A stretch of DNA of 64,000 nucleotides from Moryella indoligenes (GCF_030812885.1 NZ_JAUSTO010000002.1:204940-268939), one strand, 5' to 3'; shown: positions 34,174-43,019, counted from the stretch's first letter. Numbers and translations are program-made. The notes: generated by a model from the sequence alone, not told the origin.

Positions 34174-34463
34174 ATCTCGTCCAGCCTTTCCCGTATCTCG
34201 TCCATGTCAGCCTGATACGCAGGGCCTCCGGCGTTAATTCGCTTGGCGATCTGGTTGATGTTCTGGCCGATGGCGGAAAGCTCTTTGGTGAACGCCTTGA
34301 TATCTGCGGTGTCCGTATAGATAATATACCCGTCAATCGCCATCTTGCGGAGGTATGCGCCATATCTGCGTGTGGGTAACTGGCTCATTTTCTCGTCTAT
34401 GAGCCGCTTTTCGTCCTCCGTGACATAGAATTTCATTTGGATATTTCGCTTTCGGTTTGCCAT
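34134..34463 (-). CDS. MobC-like relaxosome accessory protein
   Basis: A 109-residue protein from the ATG at 34463 (CGGAGGCGGCGC upstream). The N-terminus is basic (MANRKRNIQMKFYVTEDEKRLIDEKM), a ribbon-helix-helix-like arrangement, and the second half has the MobC helix pair (IKAFTKELSAIGQNINQIAKR). MobC proteins bind oriT and help open DNA for the relaxase. Upstream (34464-34656) is gene-free and contains an inverted repeat near 34515-34555 (GAATTTTC/GAAAATTC), a reasonable place for this element's own oriT. Confidence 0.8.
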   Translation of the reverse strand: MANRKRNIQMKFYVTEDEKRLIDEKMSQLPTRRYGAYLRKMAIDGYIIYTDTADIKAFTKELSAIGQNINQIAKRINAGGPAYQADMDEIRERLDEIWQLQRHNLSSQR

Positions 34464-34514
34464 GCGCCGCCTCCGTTCTTTATAAGGGTTTGGGACTATC
34501 CCAACAAGCAATTT

Positions 34515-34549
34515 TGAATTTTCGGGCAAGGGACCTGAAAATTCAAAAA
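34515..34549. repeat. Inverted repeat upstream of mobC, possible oriT of the backbone
   Basis: TTGAATTTTC (34515-34524) and GAAAATTCAA (34538-34547) form a 10-bp inverted repeat. A run with GGGACTATCCC-type symmetry lies just left (34492-34502). Origins of transfer of MobP elements are found upstream of mobC. The assignment rests on position and symmetry only. Confidence 0.4.
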
Positions 34550-34656
34550 TTCGCAAGCGGGTACTCGCTTGCTGTGCTTGCTACCGTATCCTATCCCTAC
34601 TTATAAAGCGTTGCGGAAGCCCCAAAATGCCCACAAAATAAGAAAACAGAGGATGT

Positions 34657-35025
34657 TCAGACACCCTCCGTTTCTTCATTCGGCTTTTCAATTTTTAAGG
34701 CCCCGTCAATGGCACCTTCCACGATAGGCAAATACTGTTCCGGGCAGAGTTTTAACTTCTGTCCGACCCGCTGGCGCAGCTCGCTTTCCTCTCGCATGAC
34801 CTCTGGATTGAAATATCTCTCCATCGGCAGGCCGCAGATTTTTACAAGCTGAATGATGACCGGCAGGCTTGGGATCGTGCCCTCGTTTTCGATGTTGGCA
34901 AGATACCTTGTATCAATGTTCACCTTTTCGGCTAAATCTTTTCGTGCAAGGTTCTTCGCCTTCCGTGCTTCTTTTACATCTGCACCGAAGGTTTCAAAGC
35001 CAGGGCAGTCTTCAACTTTTGCCAT
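34657..35025 (-). CDS. XRE-family repressor-like regulator
   Basis: A 122-residue DNA-binding protein with an N-terminal helix-turn-helix (GADVKEARKAKNLARKDLAEKV then DTRYLANIENEGTIPSLPVI). The C-terminal half is helical. It lies between the relaxase genes and the second metal module, with two 17-bp direct repeats in its upstream region (35039-35055 and 35092-35108) that are good operator candidates. It likely controls the mobilization genes or the element's excision state. Confidence 0.8.
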   Translation of the reverse strand: MAKVEDCPGFETFGADVKEARKAKNLARKDLAEKVNIDTRYLANIENEGTIPSLPVIIQLVKICGLPMERYFNPEVMREESELRQRVGQKLKLCPEQYLPIVEGAIDGALKIEKPNEETEGV

Positions 35026-35038
35026 TCAACATCACCCG

Positions 35039-35108
35039 CATACATTTTATATTTCATAGTTTGTACATGGAATGATGTGATATCCACTTAACATACATTT
35101 TATATTTC
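35039..35108. promoter_or_regulatory. Two 17-bp direct repeats, likely operators
   Basis: CATACATTTTATATTTC is present at 35039-35055 and again, identical, at 35092-35108, a 53-base (five-turn) spacing. They flank the probable promoter of the XRE gene, so binding of its product to both is plausible. Confidence 0.6.
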
Positions 35109-35253
35109 GTATACTATCAAGATACAGCTTACATTAGAGGCTCACTTAAAAGAGAAAGCTCCCAAAAAGAATTGTTCAAAAGAAAAAGTCTTATCGGAAC
35201 AAAAAAGGCAGATTAGAGCGGAAAATATTTCTTCCTCCTGTTATCATATTCGC

Positions 35254-35277
35254 TGAAAGCGCTTTACAGCGCTTTCA
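35254..35277. promoter_or_regulatory. Palindrome upstream of the ECF operon
   Basis: TGAAAGCGC (35254-35262) and GCGCTTTCA (35269-35277) form a 9-bp inverted repeat around TTTACA, 46 bases before the ECF S-component gene. It has no following T run on either strand, so an operator is more likely than a terminator. The DtxR-like or AraC regulator of this module is a candidate binder. Confidence 0.5.
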
Positions 35278-35323
35278 AAAAAAAACAAGAATTAGTCTTA
35301 TCTAACCAAAGGAGGAATTTTCA

Positions 35324-35929
35324 ATGTCTGAAGTGAGTACGGACAAAAAACTTAAAGGAAAAGACCTTATTACCATCGGTATCTTTTCCGCAATCTACTT
35401 TGTCATCAACTTTGCCTTCATGCTTCTTGGAGGCATTCACCCTGTTCTTTGGATGCTGATGCCTGGCTTTATCGCTGTGTTTGCAGGCATTCCCTTTATG
35501 CTGATGGTCGCAAAGGTTCAAAAACTGGGTGCAGTTTTCCTGATGGGGCTTATCACTGCTCTCATCTATTTTGCCACTGGACAATTTACCCTGGTGATCC
35601 TGATCTCAATGGCTTCAACTTGCATTTTGGCCGAAGTTGTCCGGGCGGTGACTAAGTATAATAGCTTCAAGGGAAATTCGATTGCCTATGTGATTTTTTC
35701 GCTGGGGATGGTTGGTTCTCCCCTTCCCATCTGGTTGTTTAAGGCCGATTTCCTGGCGCAGATTACGGAACAGGGAATGCCCGCTGATTATGTCGCGGCA
35801 GTTGAAGCTCTGTCATCCAATGCAATGCTAATCGTTCTGTTTGTTGCTCCAATCATCGGTGGTATCATCGGAGCCTTTATCGCCAGAGGTCTGTTCAAAA
35901 AGCACTTTGTAAAGGCAGGAATTGTGTGA
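35324..35929 (+). CDS. ECF transporter S component, MptD/Trep_Strep type
   Basis: A 201-residue integral membrane protein with about six helices (for example ITIGIFSAIYFVINFAFMLLG, LWMLMPGFIAVFAGIPFMLM, LIVLFVAPIIGGIIGAFIARG). It matches the Trep_Strep/MptD family, putative substrate-binding S subunits of energy-coupling factor transporters. GGAGG precedes the ATG. It is first of a six- or seven-gene run with EcfT, fused EcfA, AraC, two ABC half-transporters and a DtxR-like protein, which suggests a metal or metallophore substrate. The specific substrate cannot be read from sequence. Confidence 0.8.
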   Translation: MSEVSTDKKLKGKDLITIGIFSAIYFVINFAFMLLGGIHPVLWMLMPGFIAVFAGIPFMLMVAKVQKLGAVFLMGLITALIYFATGQFTLVILISMASTCILAEVVRAVTKYNSFKGNSIAYVIFSLGMVGSPLPIWLFKADFLAQITEQGMPADYVAAVEALSSNAMLIVLFVAPIIGGIIGAFIARGLFKKHFVKAGIV

Positions 35930-36612
35930 TGAATGGAGCGGGCAAAAAACATACATTAAGGTTCGATCCACGGACGGAATTGCTTTTATTGGTGCTGGCA
36001 AATATTGTGGCCTTTACCCAGCACTCCGTATGGCTTGAAATTACATGGGTTGTTTTTCTGCTCCTGCTGATCGTTGCCTGCGGATGCCAAAAATCCGCAG
36101 GCAAACTGGCAATCGCATTTGGAATTTGTCTGGCGCTACAATACTATGTATTTCCAAACGGACCGAAAATTTTAGCCAGCAGTTTCACGATCATTGTATC
36201 TTATGCAAGAAAGATTTTCCCTTGTTTGATTGTCGGTACAATGGTATTACAGAAAACGCCCGTCCGGGAATTGATGGTTGCGCTTCGGAAATGGCATATC
36301 CCGCAGGGATTGATTATTCCTTTGTCTGTAACCGTCCGGTACTTCCCAGCCTTGAAAGAAGAAACAGGTTATATTCGAGATGCCATGAAGCTCCGCAATA
36401 TTCATGGAACGAAAAAAATCGAGTGCCTGTTAGTGCCGACAATGATTTCTGCAACTACAACAGCAGAGGAACTCTCTGCTGCCGCAGTTACACGGGGCAT
36501 TGAAAATCCTGCTCCTAAGACAAGCATGATTGAAATGAAATTCGGTGTGCAGGACTTTGTGTGTTTGGCAATAGGCGTTGCTTTTTGCGTAGTTTCCATT
36601 ATGGTAGGATAA
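35929..36612 (+). CDS. ECF transporter T component
   Basis: A 227-residue membrane protein whose ATG overlaps the S-component stop (TGATG). It has the EcfT layout: N-terminal helices (TELLLLVLANIVAFTQHSV), later helices, and the coupling segment with Arg-rich motif near AMKLRNIHGTKKIE, then a last helix (FVCLAIGVAFCVVSIMV). EcfT links the S component to the ATPases. It is directly followed by the ATPase gene with a good ribosome-binding site. Confidence 0.8.
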   Translation: MNGAGKKHTLRFDPRTELLLLVLANIVAFTQHSVWLEITWVVFLLLLIVACGCQKSAGKLAIAFGICLALQYYVFPNGPKILASSFTIIVSYARKIFPCLIVGTMVLQKTPVRELMVALRKWHIPQGLIIPLSVTVRYFPALKEETGYIRDAMKLRNIHGTKKIECLLVPTMISATTTAEELSAAAVTRGIENPAPKTSMIEMKFGVQDFVCLAIGVAFCVVSIMVG

Positions 36613-36625
36613 GGAGGTGTTTCCT

Positions 36626-38029
36626 ATGATTGAAATTCAAAATGTATCTTTTGAATATGAGAAATCGCAGGGGACGCTTTCTCATATAGACCTGAACATT
36701 CAGCAGGGCGAGTGCATTGTTCTTACTGGTGAATCAGGCTGTGGTAAGACAACCATAACAAAACTTATTAACGGTCTGATTCCTCATTTTGTCGAGGGCG
36801 GAACCTTATCTGGTACAACGATTGTAAACGGTATGAATGTAGCTCAAACAGAAATGTACCGTTTGGCAGAACAGGTTGGTTCCGTGTTCCAAAACCCAAA
36901 ATCGCAGTTCTTCAATATAGATTCTGACAGCGAGATTACTTTTGGTTTGGAAAACGCAGGCGTTGAGCCAAGGAAAATCAAAGAGCGATATGATGCTACG
37001 GTTTCTGCTCTGAAAATACAGTCACTGCTGGGCCGTAATATCTTTTCTATGTCAGGCGGGGAAAAACAGAGTCTTGCGTTTGCTTCGGTGTATGCGATGA
37101 ACCCTTCCGTCTTTGTACTTGACGAGCCGACGGCCAATTTGGATGCCGATGCGATTGACACCTTACGCCAGCAGATTATCCAGATCAAAAAAGAAGGACG
37201 GACGGTTGTTATTGCCGAACACCGCCTATATTTCCTGATGGATCTGATCGACCGGGCAATCTTCATTCAAAAGGGGAAAATCGTTCAGATATTTTCCGGG
37301 AATGAGTTTCGCAATCTTTCGGATGAGCAGCGTATCAGGATGGGGCTTAGAAGTCTTGTCCATCCTGTGCTGGAGCTGCCTCCCGCCGATCCGTCAGGAG
37401 CGCAGGAAGGCTTATCCGTAGAAAACCTTTCCTGTGCCTTTGATAAGCAGCCGGTATTCAGCGGCCTTGGCTTTTCTGCAAAACGAGGCGAAGTGTTGGG
37501 GATTGTCGGTCATAACGGTGCGGGAAAAACGACGATGACACGCTGCCTGTGCGGGCTTTTGAAAGAAGTGAACGGAACGGTTCGACTGGATGGGCAAACA
37601 CTGAAAGCAAAACAGCGCAATAAGGCCAGCTTCTGTGTTATGCAGGATGTGAACCATCAGCTTTTTTCAGACAGCGTATGGAACGAATGTGAACTGGCGC
37701 AGCCGGATTGTCCGCCGGAGCGGATTGAAGAAATTCTCAGGTCTTTTGATTTACTGGATTTCAAAGACCGCCATCCGATGGCCCTGTCAGGAGGTCAGAA
37801 ACAGCGCCTTGCGGTGGCAACCGCTATTCTCTCCAACAAGGATGTACTTGTCTTTGATGAGCCGACCAGTGGCCTGGACTATCACCGTATGCTGGAAGTG
37901 AGCAATATGATCCGCAAGTTGAATGATGAGAATAAAGTTATCATCATTGTTTCTCATGATTTTGAGTTTTTAGGCCGGACTTGTGATAAAATATTTGATA
38001 TGGAGGGATGCTCCATAGAAAGGAGGTAG
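36626..38029 (+). CDS. ECF transporter ATPase, two nucleotide-binding domains fused
   Basis: A 467-residue protein with two complete ABC ATPase domains in tandem, so EcfA1 and EcfA2 are fused. First domain: Walker A GESGCGKTT, signature MSGGEKQ, Walker B VFVLDEPTANLD. Second: Walker A GHNGAGKTT, signature LSGGQKQR, Walker B VLVFDEPTSGLD. The ATG is at 36626, eight bases after AAGGAGG; the in-frame GTG inside that site is unlikely. It energises the ECF transporter made with the two preceding genes. Confidence 0.88.
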   Translation: MIEIQNVSFEYEKSQGTLSHIDLNIQQGECIVLTGESGCGKTTITKLINGLIPHFVEGGTLSGTTIVNGMNVAQTEMYRLAEQVGSVFQNPKSQFFNIDSDSEITFGLENAGVEPRKIKERYDATVSALKIQSLLGRNIFSMSGGEKQSLAFASVYAMNPSVFVLDEPTANLDADAIDTLRQQIIQIKKEGRTVVIAEHRLYFLMDLIDRAIFIQKGKIVQIFSGNEFRNLSDEQRIRMGLRSLVHPVLELPPADPSGAQEGLSVENLSCAFDKQPVFSGLGFSAKRGEVLGIVGHNGAGKTTMTRCLCGLLKEVNGTVRLDGQTLKAKQRNKASFCVMQDVNHQLFSDSVWNECELAQPDCPPERIEEILRSFDLLDFKDRHPMALSGGQKQRLAVATAILSNKDVLVFDEPTSGLDYHRMLEVSNMIRKLNDENKVIIIVSHDFEFLGRTCDKIFDMEGCSIERR

Positions 38030-38034
38030 CGTCT

Positions 38035-38994
38035 ATGCCGGAACTATTCCAGGAAATGTACTACGGCCCGAATGTTCAAAACTTAATCGAGTCAGATGAT
38101 TGCAAGGTAATGCGTTTAAGCGATAACTCCGGTGAAGGCATGATGACGCTCTATCATGTCTTTCCCGGTGTATTTCTCATGTATAATGATTTCCACATGA
38201 AGGAGTGCATTTCGGGCTTCCAGACAGATATGGACCTGCTCTGTATAGATCACTGCCGGGAAGGACGCATTGAGCAGGAAGTCGGCCAGAATGCCTTTAG
38301 CTATTTAGAGGCAGGCGATCTTCGGGTGGATCGCCGCATCCATCATTCCGGCAAAGTAGAATTTCCCCTTTGCCACTACCACGGTATTTCCATTGGCTTT
38401 CAACTGGAAACCGCGGCAAAAGAAATTCCAGCCTATATGAAGGGCTTTTCTGTTGACCTTTACGAATTACAAAATAAATATTGCAGTGACCGTACACCCT
38501 ATGTCATTCCTGGTGAACCGGCGATTGAACACATCTTTTCTGAGCTTTACAATGTTCCGGTCAAAATCAAGAGGGATTATTTCAAAATCAAGGTGCTGGA
38601 GCTGCTGTTGTATCTGGATGCTCTGGAATTGGCAGGGCATACAGAAGAACGCCCGTATTTCTACAAAGGGCAGATTGAGAAGATTAAAGCAATTCAGGCG
38701 CTCCTAACTCAGGACTTAACACAGAACTATACATTAGAGGAGCTTTCCGAGCGGTTTGACATCGCTCTAACTCCAATGAAAAATTGTTTTAAGTCGGTAT
38801 ATGGCAGCCCAATTTTCACATATATGCGAAATTACCGAATGAACTATGCCGCTTCTTTGCTGCGATCCGATCAGACGCTGAAGGTGGCTGAGATAGCGGG
38901 ACTTGTAGGATATGACAGTCCCAGCAAATTTGCTTCTGCATTTCATCAGACAATGGGGAAAACACCGTTGGAATATCGAAAATCAATTATCTGA
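38035..38994 (+). CDS. AraC-family regulator of the second metal module
   Basis: A 319-residue regulator starting at the ATG after AAAGGAGGTAGCG. The C-terminal 100 residues contain the two helix-turn-helix units (LEELSERFDIALTPMKNCFK and VAEIAGLVGYDSPSKFASAFH), ending in KTPLEYRKS. The N-terminal 200 residues resemble the ligand-binding half of siderophore-responsive AraC proteins by position only. It lies between the ECF genes and the ABC pair and ends just before a terminator, so it may control read-through into the ABC genes. Confidence 0.85.
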   Translation: MPELFQEMYYGPNVQNLIESDDCKVMRLSDNSGEGMMTLYHVFPGVFLMYNDFHMKECISGFQTDMDLLCIDHCREGRIEQEVGQNAFSYLEAGDLRVDRRIHHSGKVEFPLCHYHGISIGFQLETAAKEIPAYMKGFSVDLYELQNKYCSDRTPYVIPGEPAIEHIFSELYNVPVKIKRDYFKIKVLELLLYLDALELAGHTEERPYFYKGQIEKIKAIQALLTQDLTQNYTLEELSERFDIALTPMKNCFKSVYGSPIFTYMRNYRMNYAASLLRSDQTLKVAEIAGLVGYDSPSKFASAFHQTMGKTPLEYRKSII

Positions 38995-39048
38995 TTGGCA
39001 CAGAAAAGGCCGCGTGGAGCGGAAGAAAAAACTGAATCATGATAAATT

Positions 39049-39083
39049 AAGGATGGTTAGTAGGACTTAACCATCCTTTTTTC
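39049..39083 (+). terminator. Terminator or attenuator before the second ABC pair
   Basis: An 11-bp stem, AAGGATGGTTA (39049-39059) with TAACCATCCTT (39068-39078), followed by TTTTTCTTT. Only about 37 bases separate it from the ABC gene start at 39120 and I see no promoter in between, so the ABC genes depend on read-through, internal initiation or regulated termination. Confidence 0.75.
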
Positions 39084-39119
39084 TTTACTGACCGAATAGA
39101 ACGAAAGAGGTGAATTACT

Positions 39120-40901
39120 ATGAAACAACAAAAAAAGAGTTGGGTCAAAACTCTACTTTCCTTTGCAGAACCCTGCAAGGGAAAGATGATCCTCTCGGTT
39201 TTATGCGCCATTTTTAGTGTCGCTGGTGGATTTATTCCGTTTTGGGCAGTTTATAAAATTCTGCTTCTGTTTATCAACCGTACTGCCACAGGAAACTATA
39301 TTCTGTTATGGTGCTTGGTTGGCGTAGGCGGATACCTGATCCGTGTCATCTGCTTTGGCATTTCCACAATTTTGGCACATATCTCCGCTTACACGATACT
39401 GGAAGGCATCCGCCTGAAAATCGCAAACCGCCTGATGAGGGCGCCCCTTGGCGAAGTAATGGGGCGAAGGATCGGTTACTTGAAGAATATTATCATGGAC
39501 AAGGTGGAGGACTTAGAGCCGCCCTTGGCGCATGTAATTCCAGAACTGACTTCTAATCTGCTCCTGCCGCTGGCTATTTTCGTCTGGATGCTGGCAATAG
39601 ACTGGCGTATGGGACTTTCGATTTTGATTGCTCCTGCGTTGGCGATGATTCCGATGTTCTTCCTTATGAAAAATTATAACAGCCAGTATGCAGCCTACAT
39701 GGAGGCAAATAACCATGTCAACAACATTATTATCGAGTATGTAGAGGGCATTGAGGTTGTTAAGGCGTTCAACCAAAGTACCAGTTCCTACGAAAAGTTT
39801 GTAGGCGCTGTGAAGTCCTTTAAGGATTTTACTCTCAACTGGTTCAAAAGCACATGGAAAACCATGAATTTAATGATGGCGATTATGCCGACTACCTTGC
39901 TTGGGGTACTCCCTGTTGGTTTGCTGCTGGTGCGTGGTGGAAGTATTACTCCCGCTGAACTTGCAATGGGAATTATCCTCTCACTTAGTATTGTGGGGCC
40001 ACTGATGAAAGCTACGACCTTTATCAACGAAGCAAAATCTATGGAGTATGCGGTTGAAGCAGCAAATGAGCTTTTGAATCTTCCAAATTTGCCGGATTCC
40101 GGGGAATTTGTTCCAATCAATCATACCGATATTGTCTTGCAGGATGTGTCCTTTTCTTATGACGGTACAACACAAAATGAAGTGTTGCATGGTATCAGCT
40201 TAAATATGCCACAGGGGAGTTTTACTGCACTGGTCGGACCGTCTGGAGGAGGAAAATCAACGGTGGCTCGCCTGATTGCACGGTTTTGGGATGTAACTGG
40301 TGGCAGCATCTCCATTGGCGGCAAAAATATAAAAGAGCTTTCAATTCACCAGCTTTCTGAATTGGTCAGCTTCGTGACACAGGACAATTTCCTGTTCAAC
40401 TGCTCGCTCAAAGAGAACATCCGCCTGGGTAATCCTAATGCTACGGATGAGGAAGTATATGCCGCCGCAAAAGCGGCTTGCTGCGATGATTTCATTGCTC
40501 GGCTGGAAAAAGGATATGATACCCCTGCCGGTGATGCCGGCAAGCGGCTATCTGGCGGAGAAAAGCAACGAATTGCTATTGCGAGAGCAATCTTGAAAAA
40601 TGCGCCTATTGTGATTTTGGATGAGGCAACTGCCTTCACTGACCCGCAGAATGAAGATAAAATCCAGAAATCCATCATGGCTCTTTCCAAAGGAAAGACC
40701 CTGCTGGTGATTGCACATCGTCTGTCTACCATTCAAAACGCAGATCAGATTGTTGTTCTGAAAAAAGGGCAGATTGTTGACTGCGGAAAGCAGGGGGAAC
40801 TCTTGGAACGCTGCCCGCTTTATGCAGATATGTGGCAGGCGCATATTGGCGCAAAGAACTGGTCTGTGGGCGAGAAAAAGGAGGTGGCTGGTAATGTTTA
40901 A
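39120..40901 (+). CDS. ABC half-transporter, siderophore-importer type (first subunit)
   Basis: A 593-residue exporter-fold half-transporter. Six membrane helices (about 1-320), then the ATPase: Walker A GPSGGGKST, signature LSGGEKQR, Walker B IVILDEATAFTD, switch His in IAHRLS. The D-loop reads AFTD, departing from SALD, as the first subunit of the other module also departs (SYSD). It overlaps its partner gene by eight bases. The pair resembles YbtPQ/EqbKL-like transporters placed with ECF and DtxR-type genes in the equibactin locus of Streptococcus equi; import of a ferric metallophore is the best inference. Confidence 0.75.
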   Translation: MKQQKKSWVKTLLSFAEPCKGKMILSVLCAIFSVAGGFIPFWAVYKILLLFINRTATGNYILLWCLVGVGGYLIRVICFGISTILAHISAYTILEGIRLKIANRLMRAPLGEVMGRRIGYLKNIIMDKVEDLEPPLAHVIPELTSNLLLPLAIFVWMLAIDWRMGLSILIAPALAMIPMFFLMKNYNSQYAAYMEANNHVNNIIIEYVEGIEVVKAFNQSTSSYEKFVGAVKSFKDFTLNWFKSTWKTMNLMMAIMPTTLLGVLPVGLLLVRGGSITPAELAMGIILSLSIVGPLMKATTFINEAKSMEYAVEAANELLNLPNLPDSGEFVPINHTDIVLQDVSFSYDGTTQNEVLHGISLNMPQGSFTALVGPSGGGKSTVARLIARFWDVTGGSISIGGKNIKELSIHQLSELVSFVTQDNFLFNCSLKENIRLGNPNATDEEVYAAAKAACCDDFIARLEKGYDTPAGDAGKRLSGGEKQRIAIARAILKNAPIVILDEATAFTDPQNEDKIQKSIMALSKGKTLLVIAHRLSTIQNADQIVVLKKGQIVDCGKQGELLERCPLYADMWQAHIGAKNWSVGEKKEVAGNV

Positions 40902-42642
40902 GTCAATGAAACGCATCATTCGATGGGCTGGCAAGTACAGAGGTCGTCTTTATCTTGGCTCTGTATTCTCTTTTTTCAGTAGTTTATCTACAGCCATCCC
41001 GACAATGGCTGCTGCTTATGCGCTGGATAAATCTATTCAGGCATATTGGGCTCATACCACAATTGACGCTTCTTTGATCTGGAAAATGCTGTGGATTATT
41101 GTTGGCTCTATTGCGTTGAATTTCCTGTTTTCTTATCTACGGGCAATTTTGCAGGAAAGTATCGGCTATGAAGTTGCCGCAGGACAACGCATCCACTTGG
41201 GGGACGTTCTGAAACGAGTCCCTCTTGGGTACTTCTCGCAGAACAGTGTAGGGGACATTCTGGCCGGAGTTACCACGGAATTATCTACTTTGGAATTACA
41301 GGGCATGAAAATGGTGGATGTCATCATCAACGGTTATGCAAAATTTATTGCCATTGTTCTGTGCCTTATTTTCTTTAGTCCTGTCGCCGCAGTTATTTCT
41401 GTTGTCGGCGTTGTTCTTTCGGCGCTGGCTTTACAGGGTATCAGCAGGCATAGCGAAAGAACCGCTGCGACAACCCATAATGCGATGGAAGATATGTCCG
41501 ATGCAGCGATTGAATACATCAGGGGCCTTTCCATTGTGAAGTCCTTTGGACAGGAAGGGGCCGCTATTGAGAACTTTCGTAATGCCAGCAAGGAACTGAA
41601 AGATATTCATATCAAAGTAGAAAAGGGCTATACACCGTTTAACTGCCTGCACCTGTTCGCTTTGAAGGCGGCTTCTATGGGAATTGTTTTTATTTGTGCA
41701 TGGCAGGCTTTACAGGGGCAGATGAATATGTCCTTCTTCCTGATGTTTGTTCTATTCTCTTTCGTTATTTTTGGAAGCGTGGAAAACATCAATGACGCAG
41801 CCCATACTCTTGGAATTGTAGACTCTGCTATGAACAAGTTGGAAGCATTAGAGAATGTAAACTATATCGACCAGGATGGCACCGATATAAAACCAGCAAC
41901 CTATGATATTGAGTTTAGGGATGTTTCTTTCGGATATGACAGCCGGATTGTTCTGCATGACCTGAACTTCAAAATTCCGCAAAATAGCACAACGGCCATC
42001 GTGGGGCCATCTGGCAGCGGAAAATCTACGCTGTGTAACCTGATTGCCCGTTTCTATGATGTGAACAGCGGAACGATTACCGTTGGCGGAACAGATATTC
42101 GCCGATTTACCTGCGATAGCTTGCTAAAAAATATCAGTATGGTTTTTCAGAATGTCTATTTGTTCCGGGATACCATCAAGAATAACATTAAATTCGGCAG
42201 CCCGGACGCTACAGATGAACAGATTATCGCCGCCGCAAAAGCAGCCCGCTGTCACGACTTCATAATGGCTTTGCCGGACGGTTATGACACAGTGATTGGT
42301 GAAGGGGGGTCTTCGCTTTCCGGCGGTGAAAAGCAAAGAATTTCTATCGCCAGGGCGATGCTCAAGGATGCTCCCATTGTTATCTTGGATGAGGCAACCG
42401 CAAGTATTGATCCAGAGAATGAGCATTTGATCCAAGAAGCGATTTCTGCTCTAACACACGGTAAAACTATTATTACGATTGCCCATCGTCTGGCCACGAT
42501 TGAGAACGCCGACCAAATCCTTGTGATTGATGGCGGAACTGTGGCTCAGAGGGGTACGCATAAGGAACTGCTGCAACAGGAAGGGACTTATAAAAAGTTC
42601 ATCCAGATCCGCGAACAAGCCGAAGGCTGGCGGATTCAGTAA
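40894..42642 (+). CDS. ABC half-transporter, siderophore-importer type (second subunit)
   Basis: A 582-residue exporter-fold half-transporter starting at the ATG after AAAGGAGGTGG. Membrane domain about 1-310; Walker A GPSGSGKST, signature LSGGEKQR, Walker B IVILDEATASID (canonical D-loop), IAHRLA. Its stop codon overlaps the next gene's start (TAATG). It forms a heterodimer with the preceding subunit. Alternative function as a peptide or drug exporter remains possible on sequence alone; the neighbouring metal-linked genes favour uptake. Confidence 0.75.
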   Translation: MFKSMKRIIRWAGKYRGRLYLGSVFSFFSSLSTAIPTMAAAYALDKSIQAYWAHTTIDASLIWKMLWIIVGSIALNFLFSYLRAILQESIGYEVAAGQRIHLGDVLKRVPLGYFSQNSVGDILAGVTTELSTLELQGMKMVDVIINGYAKFIAIVLCLIFFSPVAAVISVVGVVLSALALQGISRHSERTAATTHNAMEDMSDAAIEYIRGLSIVKSFGQEGAAIENFRNASKELKDIHIKVEKGYTPFNCLHLFALKAASMGIVFICAWQALQGQMNMSFFLMFVLFSFVIFGSVENINDAAHTLGIVDSAMNKLEALENVNYIDQDGTDIKPATYDIEFRDVSFGYDSRIVLHDLNFKIPQNSTTAIVGPSGSGKSTLCNLIARFYDVNSGTITVGGTDIRRFTCDSLLKNISMVFQNVYLFRDTIKNNIKFGSPDATDEQIIAAAKAARCHDFIMALPDGYDTVIGEGGSSLSGGEKQRISIARAMLKDAPIVILDEATASIDPENEHLIQEAISALTHGKTIITIAHRLATIENADQILVIDGGTVAQRGTHKELLQQEGTYKKFIQIREQAEGWRIQ

Positions 42643-43019
42643 TGGGTGTCCCTATGAAACTTCATGCAGCCGGGGAGGACTATTTAGAAGCTATACTGGT
42701 TCTCCAAAAGAAACAAGGAACGGTGCGTTCTGTGGATGTTGCCTGGTACATGGAAGTTTCAAAACCCAGCGTATGTTACGCAGTAGGAACTTTACGAGAG
42801 GGCGGTTTTTTGACAACAGACGAAAACCATTATATACACCTGACCGACCTTGGCCGGGATGTGGCTGAAAAAATTTACGAACGCCATTGCTTTTTTACAA
42901 AGTATTTTATATCCATAGGCGTTGATCCTGAAACGGCGGAGGCTGATGCCTGCCGGATTGAACATGATATTAGCGCAGAAACCTATGAACGGCTGAAAGA
43001 ATTAGTCACGAAAGAATAA
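42642..43019 (+). CDS. DtxR/MntR-type metal-dependent regulator
   Basis: A 125-residue protein with a winged-helix N-terminus (LHAAGEDYLEAILVLQKKQG, RSVDVAWYMEVSKPSVCYAV) and the C-terminal dimerisation and metal-binding part (ERHCFFTKYFISIGVDPETAEADACRIEH). Glu and His at these places are typical metal ligands of DtxR/MntR proteins; the SH3-like third domain is absent, as in MntR. It is translationally coupled to the ABC pair. A start at the ATG 42654 is possible and better matches family N-termini. It likely represses the module when iron or manganese is plentiful. Confidence 0.85.
   Translation: MGVPMKLHAAGEDYLEAILVLQKKQGTVRSVDVAWYMEVSKPSVCYAVGTLREGGFLTTDENHYIHLTDLGRDVAEKIYERHCFFTKYFISIGVDPETAEADACRIEHDISAETYERLKELVTKE

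Noticed and set aside
35254..35277. Terminator upstream of the ECF operon
   Set aside because: The palindrome is followed by A, not T, on the plus strand and there is no gene on the plus strand ahead of it to terminate.
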